Assembly (NCBI GenBank): GCA_036365455.1
Contig: JAWQUS010000003.1
Coordinates: 9,940,001 to 10,004,000 of the forward strand
Source: Macrosoma leucophasiata
Taxonomy: Eukaryota; Arthropoda; Insecta; Lepidoptera; Hedylidae
DNA: 64,000 nt
Reading direction: 5' to 3'
Positions 45,396 to 57,810 of this stretch are shown here, one piece after another. Positions within the stretch are counted from its first letter, which is position 1. Each line of letters starts with the position of its first letter. The notes under the pieces are model-generated. The model was not told where the DNA came from. It was given only the letters and a program-made list of their open reading frames with translations, and did no database searches. A program made the translations under genes and the position numbers.

Positions 45396-47373
45396 AAATA
45401 CAAACGTATTTGCATCTATGGTGCTTTTCAAGTATCATCAAAATACATAAACAATTAATTGGTAATTAATCATACAACTGCACTCTTTTCACGAATAACC
45501 TACGATATATTTCAGGTTAGAGATATCACCCAGAATACTTGTTGTTTACAGACTGGCAAAACACAATTGTAAGAGATAAGAATACAGCATTTTAAATGTA
45601 TAAAAAGCGTGTTTGCTTACAAAGTGTTCATCAGAAACGATTAAGTTAAACAATCGCGGAATTATGTAACATCTGTTTCTCTTACCTTAATAGTTATTTG
45701 AACTAGGCTGAATATGTTTACTGGAATGCTGACTCTTAGCTTACAGTTCGTAGTTCTTGCTATTTCGTATTCTTTACTGCGATATTGTACAAATGCTATC
45801 AAATGTTCAACTTTTTTACACGAATCACGTGGAAAATATGTTGCTGTTGAATTTTAAAAGATTGTATTGTAGTATTTTTAATTTTTTTGTATTTTTAACT
45901 TATGATTACGAGGGAAACGAACTACCTTCTATCCTGTGAAAGCTTTATGTCTGATAATGACGAGTGGTTCTGGCCTTGTATTTCTATGTTGCCCTTCATT
46001 CTGACCTCCCTACCCATTAAAAGTCTAGTCTCTTAACCCGTGATAGTAGGTACCATTTAAGCATTCGATGCTCGCGATGAGCTTTCTGTCTAATAGAGAG
46101 AAGAGAAGAGAACTGACTTATAGTGGTTATAATTCAGGCAACTAAATTAGTACTGGAAAGTTCTAATGAAGTATTACCAAGAAATAAGAACCCTGAAGTG
46201 GCTAGCACTATCACATAAAAGCAAGTGAACAAAGTATAATAATATAAATCTTCTTATCATTAGAGTTCGACCAGATGTAACTTGTAGAAACTAGATAAAT
46301 GCCGTGTGTTCATTACTTGTAGATTATAAGATCGTTAAAAGCTGTACAAGAGAAATATTTTAGATTTTAGGATTATTTATACGTAAGATATTTTCCACAA
46401 GAGCGACCGCAAATAGAACACTGATCCAGTAAATCGCGTATCATTTTGGTCGCTTCGACACGTGAAAGACATATTCCAGATGTTTCTGAAAATGTGGGCA
46501 CATCAAAGAAGATATACCTACTCTCTAAAAGTAATATCATTCTTGGAAATTTTATTAAAGCTAAATTCTTACGAAAGAAACATCTGCGATGTGTAAAATG
46601 TGAAAGTTATATTGTGATTCAAAGTCAGTACTTACTAACGTCCAATATTTATTGAGATCCAATGAATAAATCTTAAAATAGAAACTTTGAGAAAATTCCG
46701 CTAGTAACGCAAAAATGGGATGATAAAGTTTTCAAACGGAATAACAGATTCACATTCAAATAGCATTGTATACAAAAAGTCTGTTACACAGTGCATAAAA
46801 ATAGATACAGGGAGTAAAAACAAGTGTTCGACTGTGGGGTGTTATTCAGTAAGCACCGTGTGCGAACTTAATAATGATTTAATAAAATAGACTTTTAAGT
46901 AGTTTTTTAAGTGAATAGGTCAACAGATAAATCGACATGCACATGATGGATAGTTGTGAACAGTCACACAAACCTATGAAAATTTGCACCATCAACTACC
47001 GTTAATACGTGGACATTGAAAAATTCTTACAAAACCATAAATCAAATTAAAAAAACCGCTAAACAAATATTAGAAAAAAAATACAAATTTTGAGAAAAAA
47101 AAAAGAAGGACAACATACCGTTTTTGAGAAAACAACTAATGGTAGAGTCCACCACTGCAAAGGCAACAACGCATTGGGGACTCCATCAAATTTCCTGAAA
47201 ACATTGAACTATGTACTTATGACTGATAACACCTTTAACAACTGTCAAAGAACTATAAACAACTTTTGACAAGTGACAATGCCTAGGTATTGTACAATAC
47301 ACTATGTATCGTTACTTCATCATACACTTATGTACCTATAAATTTCTTATTCATAAGTATCAGTAAATGAAAG

Positions 47374-47445
47374 AGTGTCTATAGGCTGCTTGTTTTTGCT
47401 GCTCTTCTACATGTTTGTTTGCTACTACGTATAAACATTAAAAAC
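47374..47445 (+). repeat. family D remnant
   Basis: GTGTCTATAGGCTGCTTG and CATGTTTGTTTGCTACTAC match the 3' part of family D. Short. Confidence 0.35.
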
Positions 47446-47879
47446 TCACTTCCTATGCCTGTTTATTATGCAAGAATATCACAAAACAGAAACAAATGAA
47501 ATCAAAACATTCAATTATCCAAATACTTATAGTAAATGCAACTCAACAGCAATTTGTGTAGAACCACAATTCACTTGCCCAGTCAGCGGTTAGAAACGTA
47601 CTTCACAACACATTTCCAATATTATTGAGAATTTCACTGGAGATAATAACTGTTGATAAATGACTTAGCAAAAGCAATACTGCCTTTACTAAGTCGAACT
47701 TGAATACAACTTTAAATCACCTCACTTATGTATCCGCTACTTCAGTTGGTAAATGCCAAACATGGCATCTTTAAGGGAAAAAATGTATGTATTTTAGTTT
47801 ACACAAAGTCCTTTACAGGATAGGCATATAATGTGGATTTCCAGAGTTAAAAAATAATTACGTAAATGAAATTTAGTGG

Positions 47880-48245
47880 CAAAGGTAAGCCTTACCTATA
47901 CCAGAGAATATGTAAACTACAACGTATAGAATGGACACTTCGACGTCTGGCCCGATATCCCCGCATCACCCAACCTCCTCGCCTCTTATGGGCGACGGTT
48001 GGTAGTAGTTTAGGTAGTTTAGGTTTAGTACGTGCTACGTACACAGGTGCGTGTGTAAATACACGTAGCTGATGAAAAAGAGTCTGTGCAAAAGAGACCA
48101 AATTAAGCGTTTGTGTGGAATTTTGGCGGAGTGTCCGCGGTGTGCCTATACACCACTGTAGGCTATACATATATAAACGTTTATCCCGGGAGTGGGATCG
48201 TACCCAAGACACTCGAATCAAGCGGTGTTCACCTTAGAATATATT
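47880..48245 (+). repeat. dispersed repeat, second copy, with SINE-B-like end
   Basis: CCAGAGAATATGTAAACTAC, CATCACCCAACCTCCTCGCC, ACAGGTGCGTGTGTAAATAC and AAGAGACCAAATTAAG match the 12-kb copy. It continues to a tRNA-like B box remnant on minus (GGGATCGTACCCAAG) at about 48195. Confidence 0.6.
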
Positions 48246-48711
48246 ATGTTGACGCGGCCGTCCTACGATAAGTAGGTTTTATGAAAAGTTTTAGGATGCT
48301 TAGGTATACAAAATTATAGCTATATGTCATTGCTAGATAGTCCCATAATATGACTGGACTATAAACTGGCGCGCTGATACCATTAAAAACCGATACCTGC
48401 AGAATCGAACACCCGTGTGAAAGAAACGCTACCGCATAGGTACATGTACCTCATTCTTGATATCAATATGGATTACTGCATTCCTATATGGAAAAGTAAT
48501 CGACTTGATATCCACGATGCGATATTAAACTTGAGCAGCTTCTTGCACTTAGCCGATTACTGATGAAAATTTATGTAAGTATACGCGTATTTCCTAGATG
48601 CAAACACTTCAAAGATAAATTATTATATAGATGTTCCAATATGATAAGCTCATTTTTGAAAACATATGATGCTCGAAGATTATTACGGTTGAGCTGTTAA
48701 AAACATTGTGC

Positions 48712-48838
48712 GGCCCTGTAATGTCCGGCACAAAGGCATAATATCTTAGACCTCAGGGGTGCCAACGCACCTTCATTGAAATCTCCGATTTCATGTAAAT
48801 GTTTATAGGCTACAATATTACTTACCATCAAAGTATTT
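48712..48838 (+). repeat. family D repeat, 3' half
   Basis: GCGGCCCTGTAATGTCCGGC to TTATAGGCTACAATATTAC, sense, ending in a T-rich stretch shared with the next SINE-B. Confidence 0.65.
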
Positions 48839-49036
48839 TTTTATACGCTTACACTCACAGCCTTCACTAGGTATAAACCTGTGTCGTGGGTGCCGTTGTA
48901 CACACACAAACACCCAGACCCGAAACAAATATCTGTAGGTCATACAAATATGTATTTGTCCCGCTACAGAGATCGAACTCTCGTGAGCCTCGGTAAAAAC
49001 GGTTGTCTCACACCGCTGGTCCAACAGGCTCGTCAG
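48838..49036 (-). repeat. SINE-B copy
   Basis: Full-length match to 9387-9570 (TATAAACCTGTGTCGTGGG, CCAGACCCGAAACAAATATC, GAGATCGAACTCTCGTGAG, CTCACACCGCTGGTCC). The B box is altered. Confidence 0.72.
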
Positions 49037-49114
49037 TACGTTTGTTTGCCTCTTGAAGATGTAAAGAACTATTCACCTAACTGGCGAATTTTGTCCCAAA
49101 TAATAGAAAGCGTG

Positions 49115-49240
49115 CCTATTGACTTGTTGCCTGTATTCAAAGGTGGCACTGGGAAACATCGAAAAAAAATGGAAAAATCCCAATAGTGCTTATTCAAACC
49201 CAGGACCCAGCGTAGCAATAGCGGTCCGCTTCCATGGGCG
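49115..49240 (-). repeat. SINE-A fragment, degenerate
   Basis: Contains CTGGGAAACATCGAAAAAA, GGAAAAATCCCAATAG, AACCCAGGACCCAGCGTAG and GCGGTCCGCTTCC in SINE-A order. Confidence 0.5.
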
Positions 49241-51404
49241 TCACCAGGGCGTGGCAGGGGAGGGCAGCTGTCCCGCTCTAGAGATAAGGAATGGTGTAAT
49301 ATACAGCAAAGACATGATATGTGCCATAAATACAGGTACCAAACTGCTCCCCGTAGAACCAACCTGCCCCTCCCCTATAGCCAAACTGACTAGTATGACA
49401 AGTATTCTTCAAATCAACATCGCTGTCCAAGTACCCACTATCTATGCGAACAGTCCCGTTTACCACATTTAGCTACGAGAGGACATAAAATATTAAGATA
49501 AATTGTGGATAAAATACGAATGAAAGACACATCAAACGGAACTGCTGCGCCGCTGAAACGTTATTCACGAAGTTTAGACATAAAAGTTTGAAAGCAAGCA
49601 TATTTAGCTCACAGTTTCACGTTCCAAAATGAAATTAAAACTGTATTCGTCGCAATGGTCTATATTCAAACCGGTCTGCTTATGAAAAAGCCGCAGTAAT
49701 AGTCGACGTATCGTAAAAAAAGGTCAGCGCGACACTGAAAAACAGATCCGAGCGCGTGTTGAATTTTTTATTGCAACTTGTATCTTAAAGAACAAGCGCT
49801 AAAAGGGCGTCTCAATTCTCGATTCTATGCGCAACAAATTGAAGGCCACGTGCTCAACGAAGTTTTAGGAATAGAATGTCATTCAATGCTCACGTTTTGG
49901 TATTCTGAATGTATACTGTACAATGTTGAACGATAGAATGCTTTTTGTTCGAATCTATATAATTATTGGAGTGACGTTTCGCTCTGTTAGCATAGTCCCG
50001 TAGACAGTACAAGAAACCGAGTGTCCGTCCGTCCGTCGGTTTTCAGGTTTTCAGCTTAGCTCATGTGCTCTTAGTACTAGAAAGCTGTAATATAGCATGA
50101 ATACGAGTAATATACATAATAATAGTCACGCCAACAAAGCGGTAATATAAAATCTTAAAACATATATATATATATATATATATTATTCAGGATACCTTTC
50201 TTATACGTAAAGAAGGCTGGTTTTGCTCCACATACTGTGAGGAATCATGAGTCGAAAAATATTACGGGTTTGCAAAAAAAAACACTATTACGGAATTTCA
50301 TAAACGGTATGAAATATTATGGTTCAAATTGCCAATTCTTGTTACATTTAAGTGTCCTAAGTGTCCCCCTTCTCCTCTCTCTCCTCAGCCAAACGGTGGT
50401 ATTTGAACATGTGAAAAATTCACGGTAATAGTAGATATAATAAATTTAAAAAACTATCAAAGCTTAGCAGGCTTTATAACTTCTTTGTAAAATTTGAATT
50501 GAAATATGAAACCCTACATTGCGCGTGACTCGAAATGCACTCGGCGGTTTAATATAGATCAATATTTTGAAATTAGAGATAAGTCGCGGCGTTGCTCCCG
50601 CAATATCATGTGATCAACCCGTGTGATGCTTGCAAATTGTACATACAAATGCACATTGTTTTCCATAAAAGTTGTAGGTACAGCAAACAAACATTAATTA
50701 AATTAAATAGCTTGTTCACAGATCTATGCCTTTATCCTAGAAGTAGATAACAAGTTAAATACCACGTAATCAATCGATAGTGCTAAATGCTAACGTATTT
50801 TGTAACCACTTCTATAACATAACAGACATTTTAAGCAAGCGATGCCTATAATCATCGTTACAGGAGCTTTACCACCAGTAAATTCAAGAAATAAATTACT
50901 GTCGGTGAGAAAGTTGATTATATGCTCGCAAAAAATCTGCCGCATTAAATTGCATTGAATCTGGCATACTCAAGTTGATGATCTGGTTTAAATTGCTTCC
51001 CAACTAGCTATAAGTACACAGCCAAGACAAGCGTAACGATTGGCAGCTTTCGTATAAATCTCATCACTCTTCGGTGGCGTAAGTAGGTATAAATCATTCA
51101 AATAGTTTCAAAATGCAATTTTTTATTCGGCACGTTCTTATACACTCGCAGCGTTATAATTCACGGGTTAACCCAAATAACGGGTTGTCTAAATAAATAG
51201 GGGTTAGGTGCGGGCTCGGTAATGAACAATAAATCATGCTAGTTACAGTGACTACATCAAAAGGAGACGACTGCAAGTGTGGCACGTCGTAAAGCGGAGT
51301 GGGAATGTGGGCCGACCCAATTACACAGACTAATTACGTGTAAACTAGAGAACGGGTGGAAGACGCGAATGTTTCACCTCACTTTTGATGCGAGTTGAGA
51401 CTTT
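49241..51404. other. no gene; microsatellite only
   Basis: The 117-codon frame at 49119-49472 overlaps a SINE-A remnant and is not credible. A (CCGT)n scrap is at 50025-50038 and a (TA)n tract at 50162. Confidence 0.45.
50162..50183. repeat. (TA)n microsatellite
   Basis: Eleven AT units. Confidence 0.9.
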
Positions 51405-51640
51405 TTTTTAATTAATTGCGACCATTTTTTTAGGGCTACGTGTTACGTACCCAAATCGTAGAAACGTTTGTCTGTCACCTAGCTGAATCTCATGAACCAA
51501 AATGTTCACAGATGATGTACTTCTGTTGCCGCTATGGCAACAAATACTAAAAACAGAATGAAATACTGAGGAACTCCAATATATCAAACGAGTTTTTTTG
51601 CTCGATATTAATAACAGGTAGACGCTTAAAATATTCACAA
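51405..51640 (-). repeat. GGGTACGGAACCC-type dispersed repeat, degenerate
   Basis: Contains GTTACGTACCCAAATCG and GTTGCCGCTATGGCAACA, inverse to 59260-59465. Widespread repeat type in Lepidoptera from memory. Confidence 0.5.
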
Positions 51641-51672
51641 GATATTTATTAATTTAATATTCCTCACTTTTA

Positions 51673-51960
51673 AGCTGGTGGTAGAGCTCCAGTGACGGAG
51701 CTCGCGGGCGTAGGCACCACCGCATTACCTAATATACTTGCCGCTAAATGGTAGTGTTCAGCACTGTCGTGTTCCGGTCAGGTGGTAATGTACGGCCCTG
51801 TAATTTCCGGCACAGAGGCATAACACCTTAGGCCTCAGGAGTGGTAACGCATCTGCATTTTGACCTTGGTCTTTGTGAGGGTGTCTATAGGCTGCAGTCA
51901 TCACTTAACATCAATGTAAACTGTATGCTTGTTTGCCACTACCATTATATAAAAAAAAAA
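51673..51960 (+). mobile_element. family D repeat, full length, sense
   Basis: From AGCTGGTGGTAGAGCTCC to TGCTTGTTTGCCACTACC and the A-run at 51951-51960. It serves as reference for the family (about 285 bp plus A-tail). A 65-codon frame on it is not a gene. Confidence 0.85.
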
Positions 51961-52362
51961 CTAACCGTACAGGACCATACACACAAATCTCATTTAAAAA
52001 GTAGCTGCCTCGATGTGGAATATTCCTCACTTTTTTAATCTTCTCGAGATTCTTAAATACCAAGTGGATCTTACACTCTGTGTGTCCCTGGATTCGATAT
52101 GTTGACGCCATGTTTCTCGAAACTTCATCACGCCGCTCGAACGGCCTCACTAATTGGTCTCCTGACATTTCACCTGTAGGTATACTGTTTGCTCCAATCC
52201 TAAAGATCGACGATCAATTATCCCTACGTTAAATACGAATTGGACAACACGACCATTGAGAGTAAGTATTGATAAGCGCTATTACTGACAAAACTTGAAA
52301 GTTTTAAGTGATATACGTGGTCACGGGCAGACTGTCCTGAGGATGACTGATGATGAGGAGAC

Positions 52363-52672
52363 TGCCTCGGTAGCCAAGTGATAGCAGGCCACTACTACTA
52401 CGCTGACGTCCTGGGTTCGATTCCCGGGTAGGGGGTTATCAGAGATAATGGTGTAAAGTCCATTATCTCTGGTTCTATTGGGGTTTTTTCCATTTTCTGG
52501 GAATTTCCTAGTACCTCGAAGTTTGGTGTGTGCCCGGAGATGTCAACAGGCTCGCCACCTGTTACATGGGGCAAAACGTAACCGGCGAATCGTGGGTGTT
52601 TGCATGTATGATTGAATGCATGCATTTACCTCTATCTACCCTTTCGGGACGTGAAGTTACGTTTTTTTTATA
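52363..52672 (+). mobile_element. SINE-A copy, older
   Basis: Same family in sense orientation: TGCCTCGGTAGCCAAGTG head, GGGTTCGATTCCCGGG B box, then TCTCTGGTTCTATTGGGG and the terminal GGGACGTGAAGTTACG. It has more substitutions than the other two full copies. Confidence 0.82.
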
Positions 52673-54410
52673 TCATTTCTACAACGAACAAATATGTATT
52701 TAGTATTCCGAGACTTTTCTACATATTTGATTGCAGAAACCTGTGAAAATCATAAAAATGTTCTTTCGCTCTATTTGATTCTCAAAATTCTTGAGATCGT
52801 TGGTAATCACATGAAGGACACTAAAAATATTTTTTAAAGATATACAGAAGAGATAATATAGAAGTAGCCACAGATTTATACCTAAACATATTACGTCATA
52901 TGTGGCAAGAAATTATGAAATTAATATTATCCTCAAAAAAACATGGCGAAGTTAACTGAAGCATTTTGTTTATATGTTTGGTCGCTTTTCAAATTGTCAA
53001 CCGCTGCGCTGCGAAGTGCGGACCGATGAACTGGGATGCTTTAATTAAATTGGTATTGAAAAACACTTAGGTGTGCAATCTGGTTTTCCCGTTCAGTGGC
53101 GACAGTTAACTTTGTTGACAGCAATTTTTTTATTTTTTATTTCTAACAATTGTTTTTGTAGCTATTGCTTCGTCTATCGATGCTGAACTATGAAGACGTT
53201 TGTATTTCAAGTTTTTTTGGCATTTTAATCTCAGAGATAAATTATAAATATGCGTGTATTTATTTACAAGAATAAATTTACAGTTGTAGTTCTTCGCTCT
53301 TAAATGAATCGGTAAGGAGATGAGGAGAAGAATTCTTTTACCTATATTTATTACCTGTACGTTCGGTACTCAATAACTTAAGAGAATAAAAAAACGCACA
53401 TAATTGGTATCTACGTGGTATGCAATAACATTAACATACAAATTATAGATCTACATCATGAGTTAGATCTCAAAAATTTAGATCTATCATTTTTATCTCT
53501 TAATTTTTCTGTGACCTATTAAATAATATAAAGAGCTTAAAGCGCTCTAGATGGAGAAACCTAACAAAGACAAATACTAAATACACAAATTATCGGGGAA
53601 CATACATAAAAAAAAAAGATCCGGACGCATTGAGAACCTCCTCCTTTTTTCGAAGTCGGTTAAAAACCAATATAATAAATATATTTGGTACCAAAAGACA
53701 CCGTAACATCAAGATTAAGCAGACTTAAAATTCTGAAGCGAAACCGAGGGAGTGTTGCTGTAAGAAAAAGTGTACGTGAAATAACAAAGTTGAGGATCCT
53801 AAGAGCAGCCGGTGCCGGGGTGAAATGTAGTGGGGCGCGCGCACGAATATCAAGTACCCATGGTACCGCCATGCGACGCAGAACTTAGGGTTGTCACTTA
53901 TCGTAATCTAGAGAAATTTACTTGAATCTATACTTATATTTAATTCTGAAGAGATAAGAATAAGCCCCTTTTCGCTCACAGACTAACGGCTAAAGTACAT
54001 TACAACAGTATCAAAAAACAGCAATACACCTGTTGATTATATATAATACATCTTATAAACTCTAAATCATTTGAAAATCTTATACTCAATCTCAAGAAAG
54101 TTTACAAATTAACATTATACCTTTAAGAACTACGAACACACCAGTTTCCCACAGTTTTAGTTCTTAAACACTTGTTGTTACCGTTTAAAGATGATAATAA
54201 CCATGTAGGTAGGTACGCCTTTAAAGTAAAACTCTTTTTTCTAACCAATTGTACGAGACCAACAATATACGTTTTTACATATACCTATATAGAGGTTTTC
54301 GCATCGTCATTTCGCTGCGTACGCAATAGGCTCGGTATAATGGTGATCAAGTACCGTGACGATGAACGAGTGGCAGCCCTAACACGCCACTGAGCACGTG
54401 TAATAGCAAT
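52673..54410. other. no feature recognised
   Basis: AT-rich; a GC-richer stretch at 53690-53890 has frames on both strands but no domain or splice signals. Confidence 0.45.
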
Positions 54411-54480
54411 CGTGACGTCACGTACGAGCACGGTTCGACGCTGCGCCTGTATCATGAACAACTGGACCGCGGTACATTCG
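54411..54480 (+). promoter_or_regulatory. CRE palindrome followed by a possible short first exon
   Basis: CGTGACGTCACG at 54411-54422 is a perfect 12-bp palindrome containing the full cAMP-response element TGACGTCA. About 30 bp on, an ATG at 54454 opens MNNWTAVHS and meets the donor TCG|GTAAGC at 54481, phase 0. No continuation exon was found. The site is clear; function is a guess. Confidence 0.35.
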
Positions 54481-54959
54481 GTAAGCTCTGCTAGGCTCCA
54501 AATACGGTTAATATTACAGTTTTATATTTCTACCAATTTACTTACAGTGTACGATAATGCTGAATTTTTATACGAAATCAAGAACAGTTTTGAGTTTAGT
54601 AGAGGCTGATATACTTGGCCTGATTAAAAGAGACCGAACATGATTTAAATTTACACAGTATATCACAGAAAAATCGCGTGAACTTGTCGCCACAAATTGG
54701 TGACGCTTCGACAGCATTCGACACCAATTCCAAATGAGGCAGTTATAGCGTCATTATATAATAATATAGTCTATAGCCTTCCTCGACCAACACAAAAATA
54801 ATATTTCAATTTAAACCAGGTAGTTACTATGATTAACGCGTTTAACTAAACAAACAAACTGTTCATATTTATAATATTAGTAATATAGGTCGAATAAATA
54901 CTGTCTGTCTTCATACATCTCTAGTGAGAAGGCCCTACCAATCTACCAATATTCCAACT

Positions 54960-55100
54960 CTAGGTTTACTCTGTATCATGCAAACCGCCCTACGCATAAC
55001 AAACATAAACCCAGACCCAAAATAAATATGTGCAGGCCACACAAATATTTGTCTCGGGTCAGACCGATGCAGGCAGTTACACAACTAATGCGCCAACCAA
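54960..55100 (-). repeat. SINE-B copy, degenerate
   Basis: Body matches SINE-B (AACCCAGACCCAAAATAAAT, GCAGGCCACACAAATATTTG); the tRNA-like head is poorly preserved. It lies just downstream of the 3' end of the RTE element. Confidence 0.55.
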
Positions 55101-55173
55101 ATATACCTACATATAAACGTTACTTTTATATAACATAATCATGGAACTAATATGTCTCTCTGTGGTCGGTCCC

Positions 55174-57373
55174 TCATGTCTGAGGATCGTGGTCAGCATC
55201 TGGGTTGCATCTGGATCGGATGATCTGTTTCCACCGGTTTCTATCCAGCGCGTCTCTTACGACAGTGTATAATTTGGAAGATGTAGGATATTTTATTTGA
55301 TCGGTCCACCTTGTTGGTGAGCGGCCACGCGATCTTTTCCCTTCAGTATTTCCAACCACAATCAATTTTTCTAGGCTGGTGTCGCCTCTACGCACTATAT
55401 GGCCGAAATATGAAAGAATGCGTAGTTGGCAAATGGTGGATAAGCGGGTTTTTATGCCGAGTTGGGTCAGGATAGATGCATTGGTGCGCTTAGGAGTCCA
55501 GGGTACTCTCAGCATTTGTCTCCAACACCACATCTCGAAAGCATCAATTCTTGCCTCTCCCGGGCTAGAATCGTCCACGTCTCCACTGCATATAACAAGA
55601 TGGGAAATATTAGTGCTCGTATTAGTCTCATCTTAGTTTTAACATTAATTCCCCTTTTCTTCCATATGTTGTTTAAACGGGTCATAGCGTCTTTTGCCAT
55701 CTCGATTCGTCTTCTAATATCAGGTACACAGCTACCGTAATTGCAGATTTGGGATCCCAGGTAGGTGTAATGGTCGACGATGGTGATATCAGGAATGTTA
55801 GAAGTGATACTTGTTAGCTTTCCGGCTCTATCTACAACCATGATTTTAGTTTTTGCTCTGTTCACTGCGAGGCCAATATTATTACTTTCTGCCTCGAGTC
55901 TTTGGAACAGCTCATTCATATCTTCCAACGATGTCGCCAAAAGAACGGTGTCATCAGCGTAGCGAAGATTAGACAGCCTTTTTTCCACCTATAGGGAACC
56001 CCTTGTCCCAATTTTCTATGGTCCTCCGAATTATGTATTCTCCATTAATATTTAACAATATAGGAGATAGGATGCAGCCCTGTCTCACTCCCTTTTTAGC
56101 TTGGAACACGTCAGAGCATTCAGTACCCAATCTGTTGAATGAGCGGTTCTCCATGTACAAGTTCTGGATTAAGGCAACGAGATGTTCTGGGGTTCCCATT
56201 TCAATTAAAACTTTCCATAGTTTGTCCCATTGCACACAATCAAAGGCTTTTTTGTAGTCAATAAAGCATAGGATCACGGGGCTGTTGAATTCCCTACTCT
56301 TCTCGATGATTTGGCGGATGTTCAGTATTTGTTCTCGTGCTCCTCTGCCCTTGACGAAACCTGCCTGTTCCTCTGGTATCTGTCGGCATAGAAAGTGATT
56401 AAGGCGTCGATTTATAACATGAAGGAGAATCTTACTCGCATGGGATATTAATGCTATGGTCCTGTAATTTCCACAACTTTTTGATGAGCCTTTCTTATGT
56501 AAGGGTACAAATACTGATTCTGTCCAGTCTTTTGGCCATCTTCCAGTGTTCCATATGGTATTACAAATTTTAGTTATAGTGGTTTTGCCTCGTTGTCCAA
56601 GATTTTTAAGTATTTCGGCTGTAATAGAATCTTTGCCGGGTGATTTTCTGCATTTAAGATTTTTGATGGCTCGTTCAATTTCTGATGGAAGGATATCAGG
56701 TTTTTCTCTTGACCATGTAATATTAGCGTAATTTGCTTCTCCTGTGTCATACAATTCCTCGCAATAGCCCTTCCAGCGGTCCAATACTTGAGCCAAGTCT
56801 GTTAGAATATGCCCGTTTTTGTCTTCTATTGCCCAGACTTTTTTTGTGCTTCGAGTACCAGTCAGTTCTTTCACTTTTTGAAAAAGATATCTGGATTCGT
56901 TGTTCATGGAGTGCTGTTCTAGTTCAAGACAGATTTCGTTGATATGATTATCATAATCTTGTCGACAGGATTGTTGAACTCGGCGACATAGTTCATCTTT
57001 GCCTATCTTCAGCAGTACATATGCCATTTTCCTTGAGTTCGCGTCTCTCAAGAATGATTTGAGCCGTCTCAGCTGTAATGAAATCTTTCATAGCGGGTTT
57101 CTCCATTTTATTGTCTCTACTGGTTTCTTGAATCATTGTTTTGAGATATTCCCACTGACTATTGCTGTCTGTCATATCATTAGGCAGGCATTCCATTCTT
57201 TTTTGGAATTCATTTCTAAAGCCACTGGTGTTTATGCTCTGCATATTTGGGGCTACTTTAGTTTTCTGTATCTTCTTTAGCCGTACTTGAACTGTTGCCA
57301 CTAGAAATTGATGGTCAGATCCGCAGTCAGCCCCGGGGAAGGTTGGAAGGTTGTAGTCACTGAGCTTTTCCAT
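55174..57373 (-). pseudogene. reverse transcriptase of the RTE element, broken into several frames
   Basis: A first open segment ends near 56993; the second runs from 57051 to 55969 and is the longest open frame in the window (360 codons). It contains the fingers and palm of a non-LTR reverse transcriptase: CRKSPGKDSI, NYRTIALISHASKIL, EEQAGFVKGRGA, FIDYKKAFDC (motif A aspartates) and KKGVRQGCILSP. The next segment starts with LRYADDTVLLA (motif C, catalytic YADD). The last segment holds the thumb and tail with CWRQMLRVPW, ILSYFGHIVRR and RSRGRSPTRW. Frame changes at about 57050, 55980 and 55550 disable it. All catalytic motifs survive, which suggests moderate age. Confidence 0.9.
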
Positions 57374-57802
57374 CGCGTTCCTATTAGTATATAGTCAATT
57401 TGATTCCTGTATCTATCACCAAGTGTATAATCGACGTATATGACGTTTGAAACAGGTGTTGGTGATGGAAAGATTTTCTTCACAGCAGAACTGTAACAGA
57501 CGTTCGCCCCTGTCATTACGTTCTCCAATACCATATTTGCCAACAACGCGACGAAGATGGTCATCGTCTGTCGTTTCTCCTACCTTTGCATTAAAATCCC
57601 CCAAGATCATGGTGACCTCTCGCTTTGGAATTTCTTTAAGAGTCGTAGTCAGTGTATCGTAAAAACTCTCAATTTCTTCATCAGCTGATTGTGATGTGGG
57701 GGCGTATACTTGCATTATGTTGAGCTTGCACGGCACGGTGTTAATTTTTAGAGTTACTATACGATCACTAACTGGTTTATATCCCATAACATACTTGTTC
57801 AA
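57301..57802 (-). pseudogene. AP-endonuclease-like domain of the RTE element, fragment
   Basis: Motifs of the endonuclease/exonuclease/phosphatase fold are visible: IMQVYAPT, MILGDFNAKVG, then in a second frame RNQIDYILIG and in a third GADCGSDHQFLVATV. The enzyme nicks the target DNA to prime reverse transcription. The N-terminal third is absent. At least two single-base shifts, after RRLYTW and near 57350, split it over three frames, so it cannot be active. Confidence 0.87.
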
Positions 57803-57810
57803 AGTTGTTG

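Larger units (their letters stand above)
43309..47873. other. AT-rich interval with small repeats only
   Basis: Holds the 44.1-kb short repeat, the 52-bp tandem duplication, a SINE-A remnant and a family D scrap. No exon or frame of substance. Confidence 0.45.
55150..57810 (-). mobile_element. RTE-type non-LTR retrotransposon, 5'-truncated and frameshifted
   Basis: A 2.65-kb element read right to left. Order: endonuclease, reverse transcriptase, then a C-terminal tail ending at HDPQT and a stop near 55174. The start lies inside the endonuclease domain at about 57810, the 5' truncation typical of target-primed insertion. The layout resembles the endonuclease-reverse transcriptases annotated in Heliconius and other Lepidoptera as RTE. 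No target-site duplication could be fixed by eye. Confidence 0.88.
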
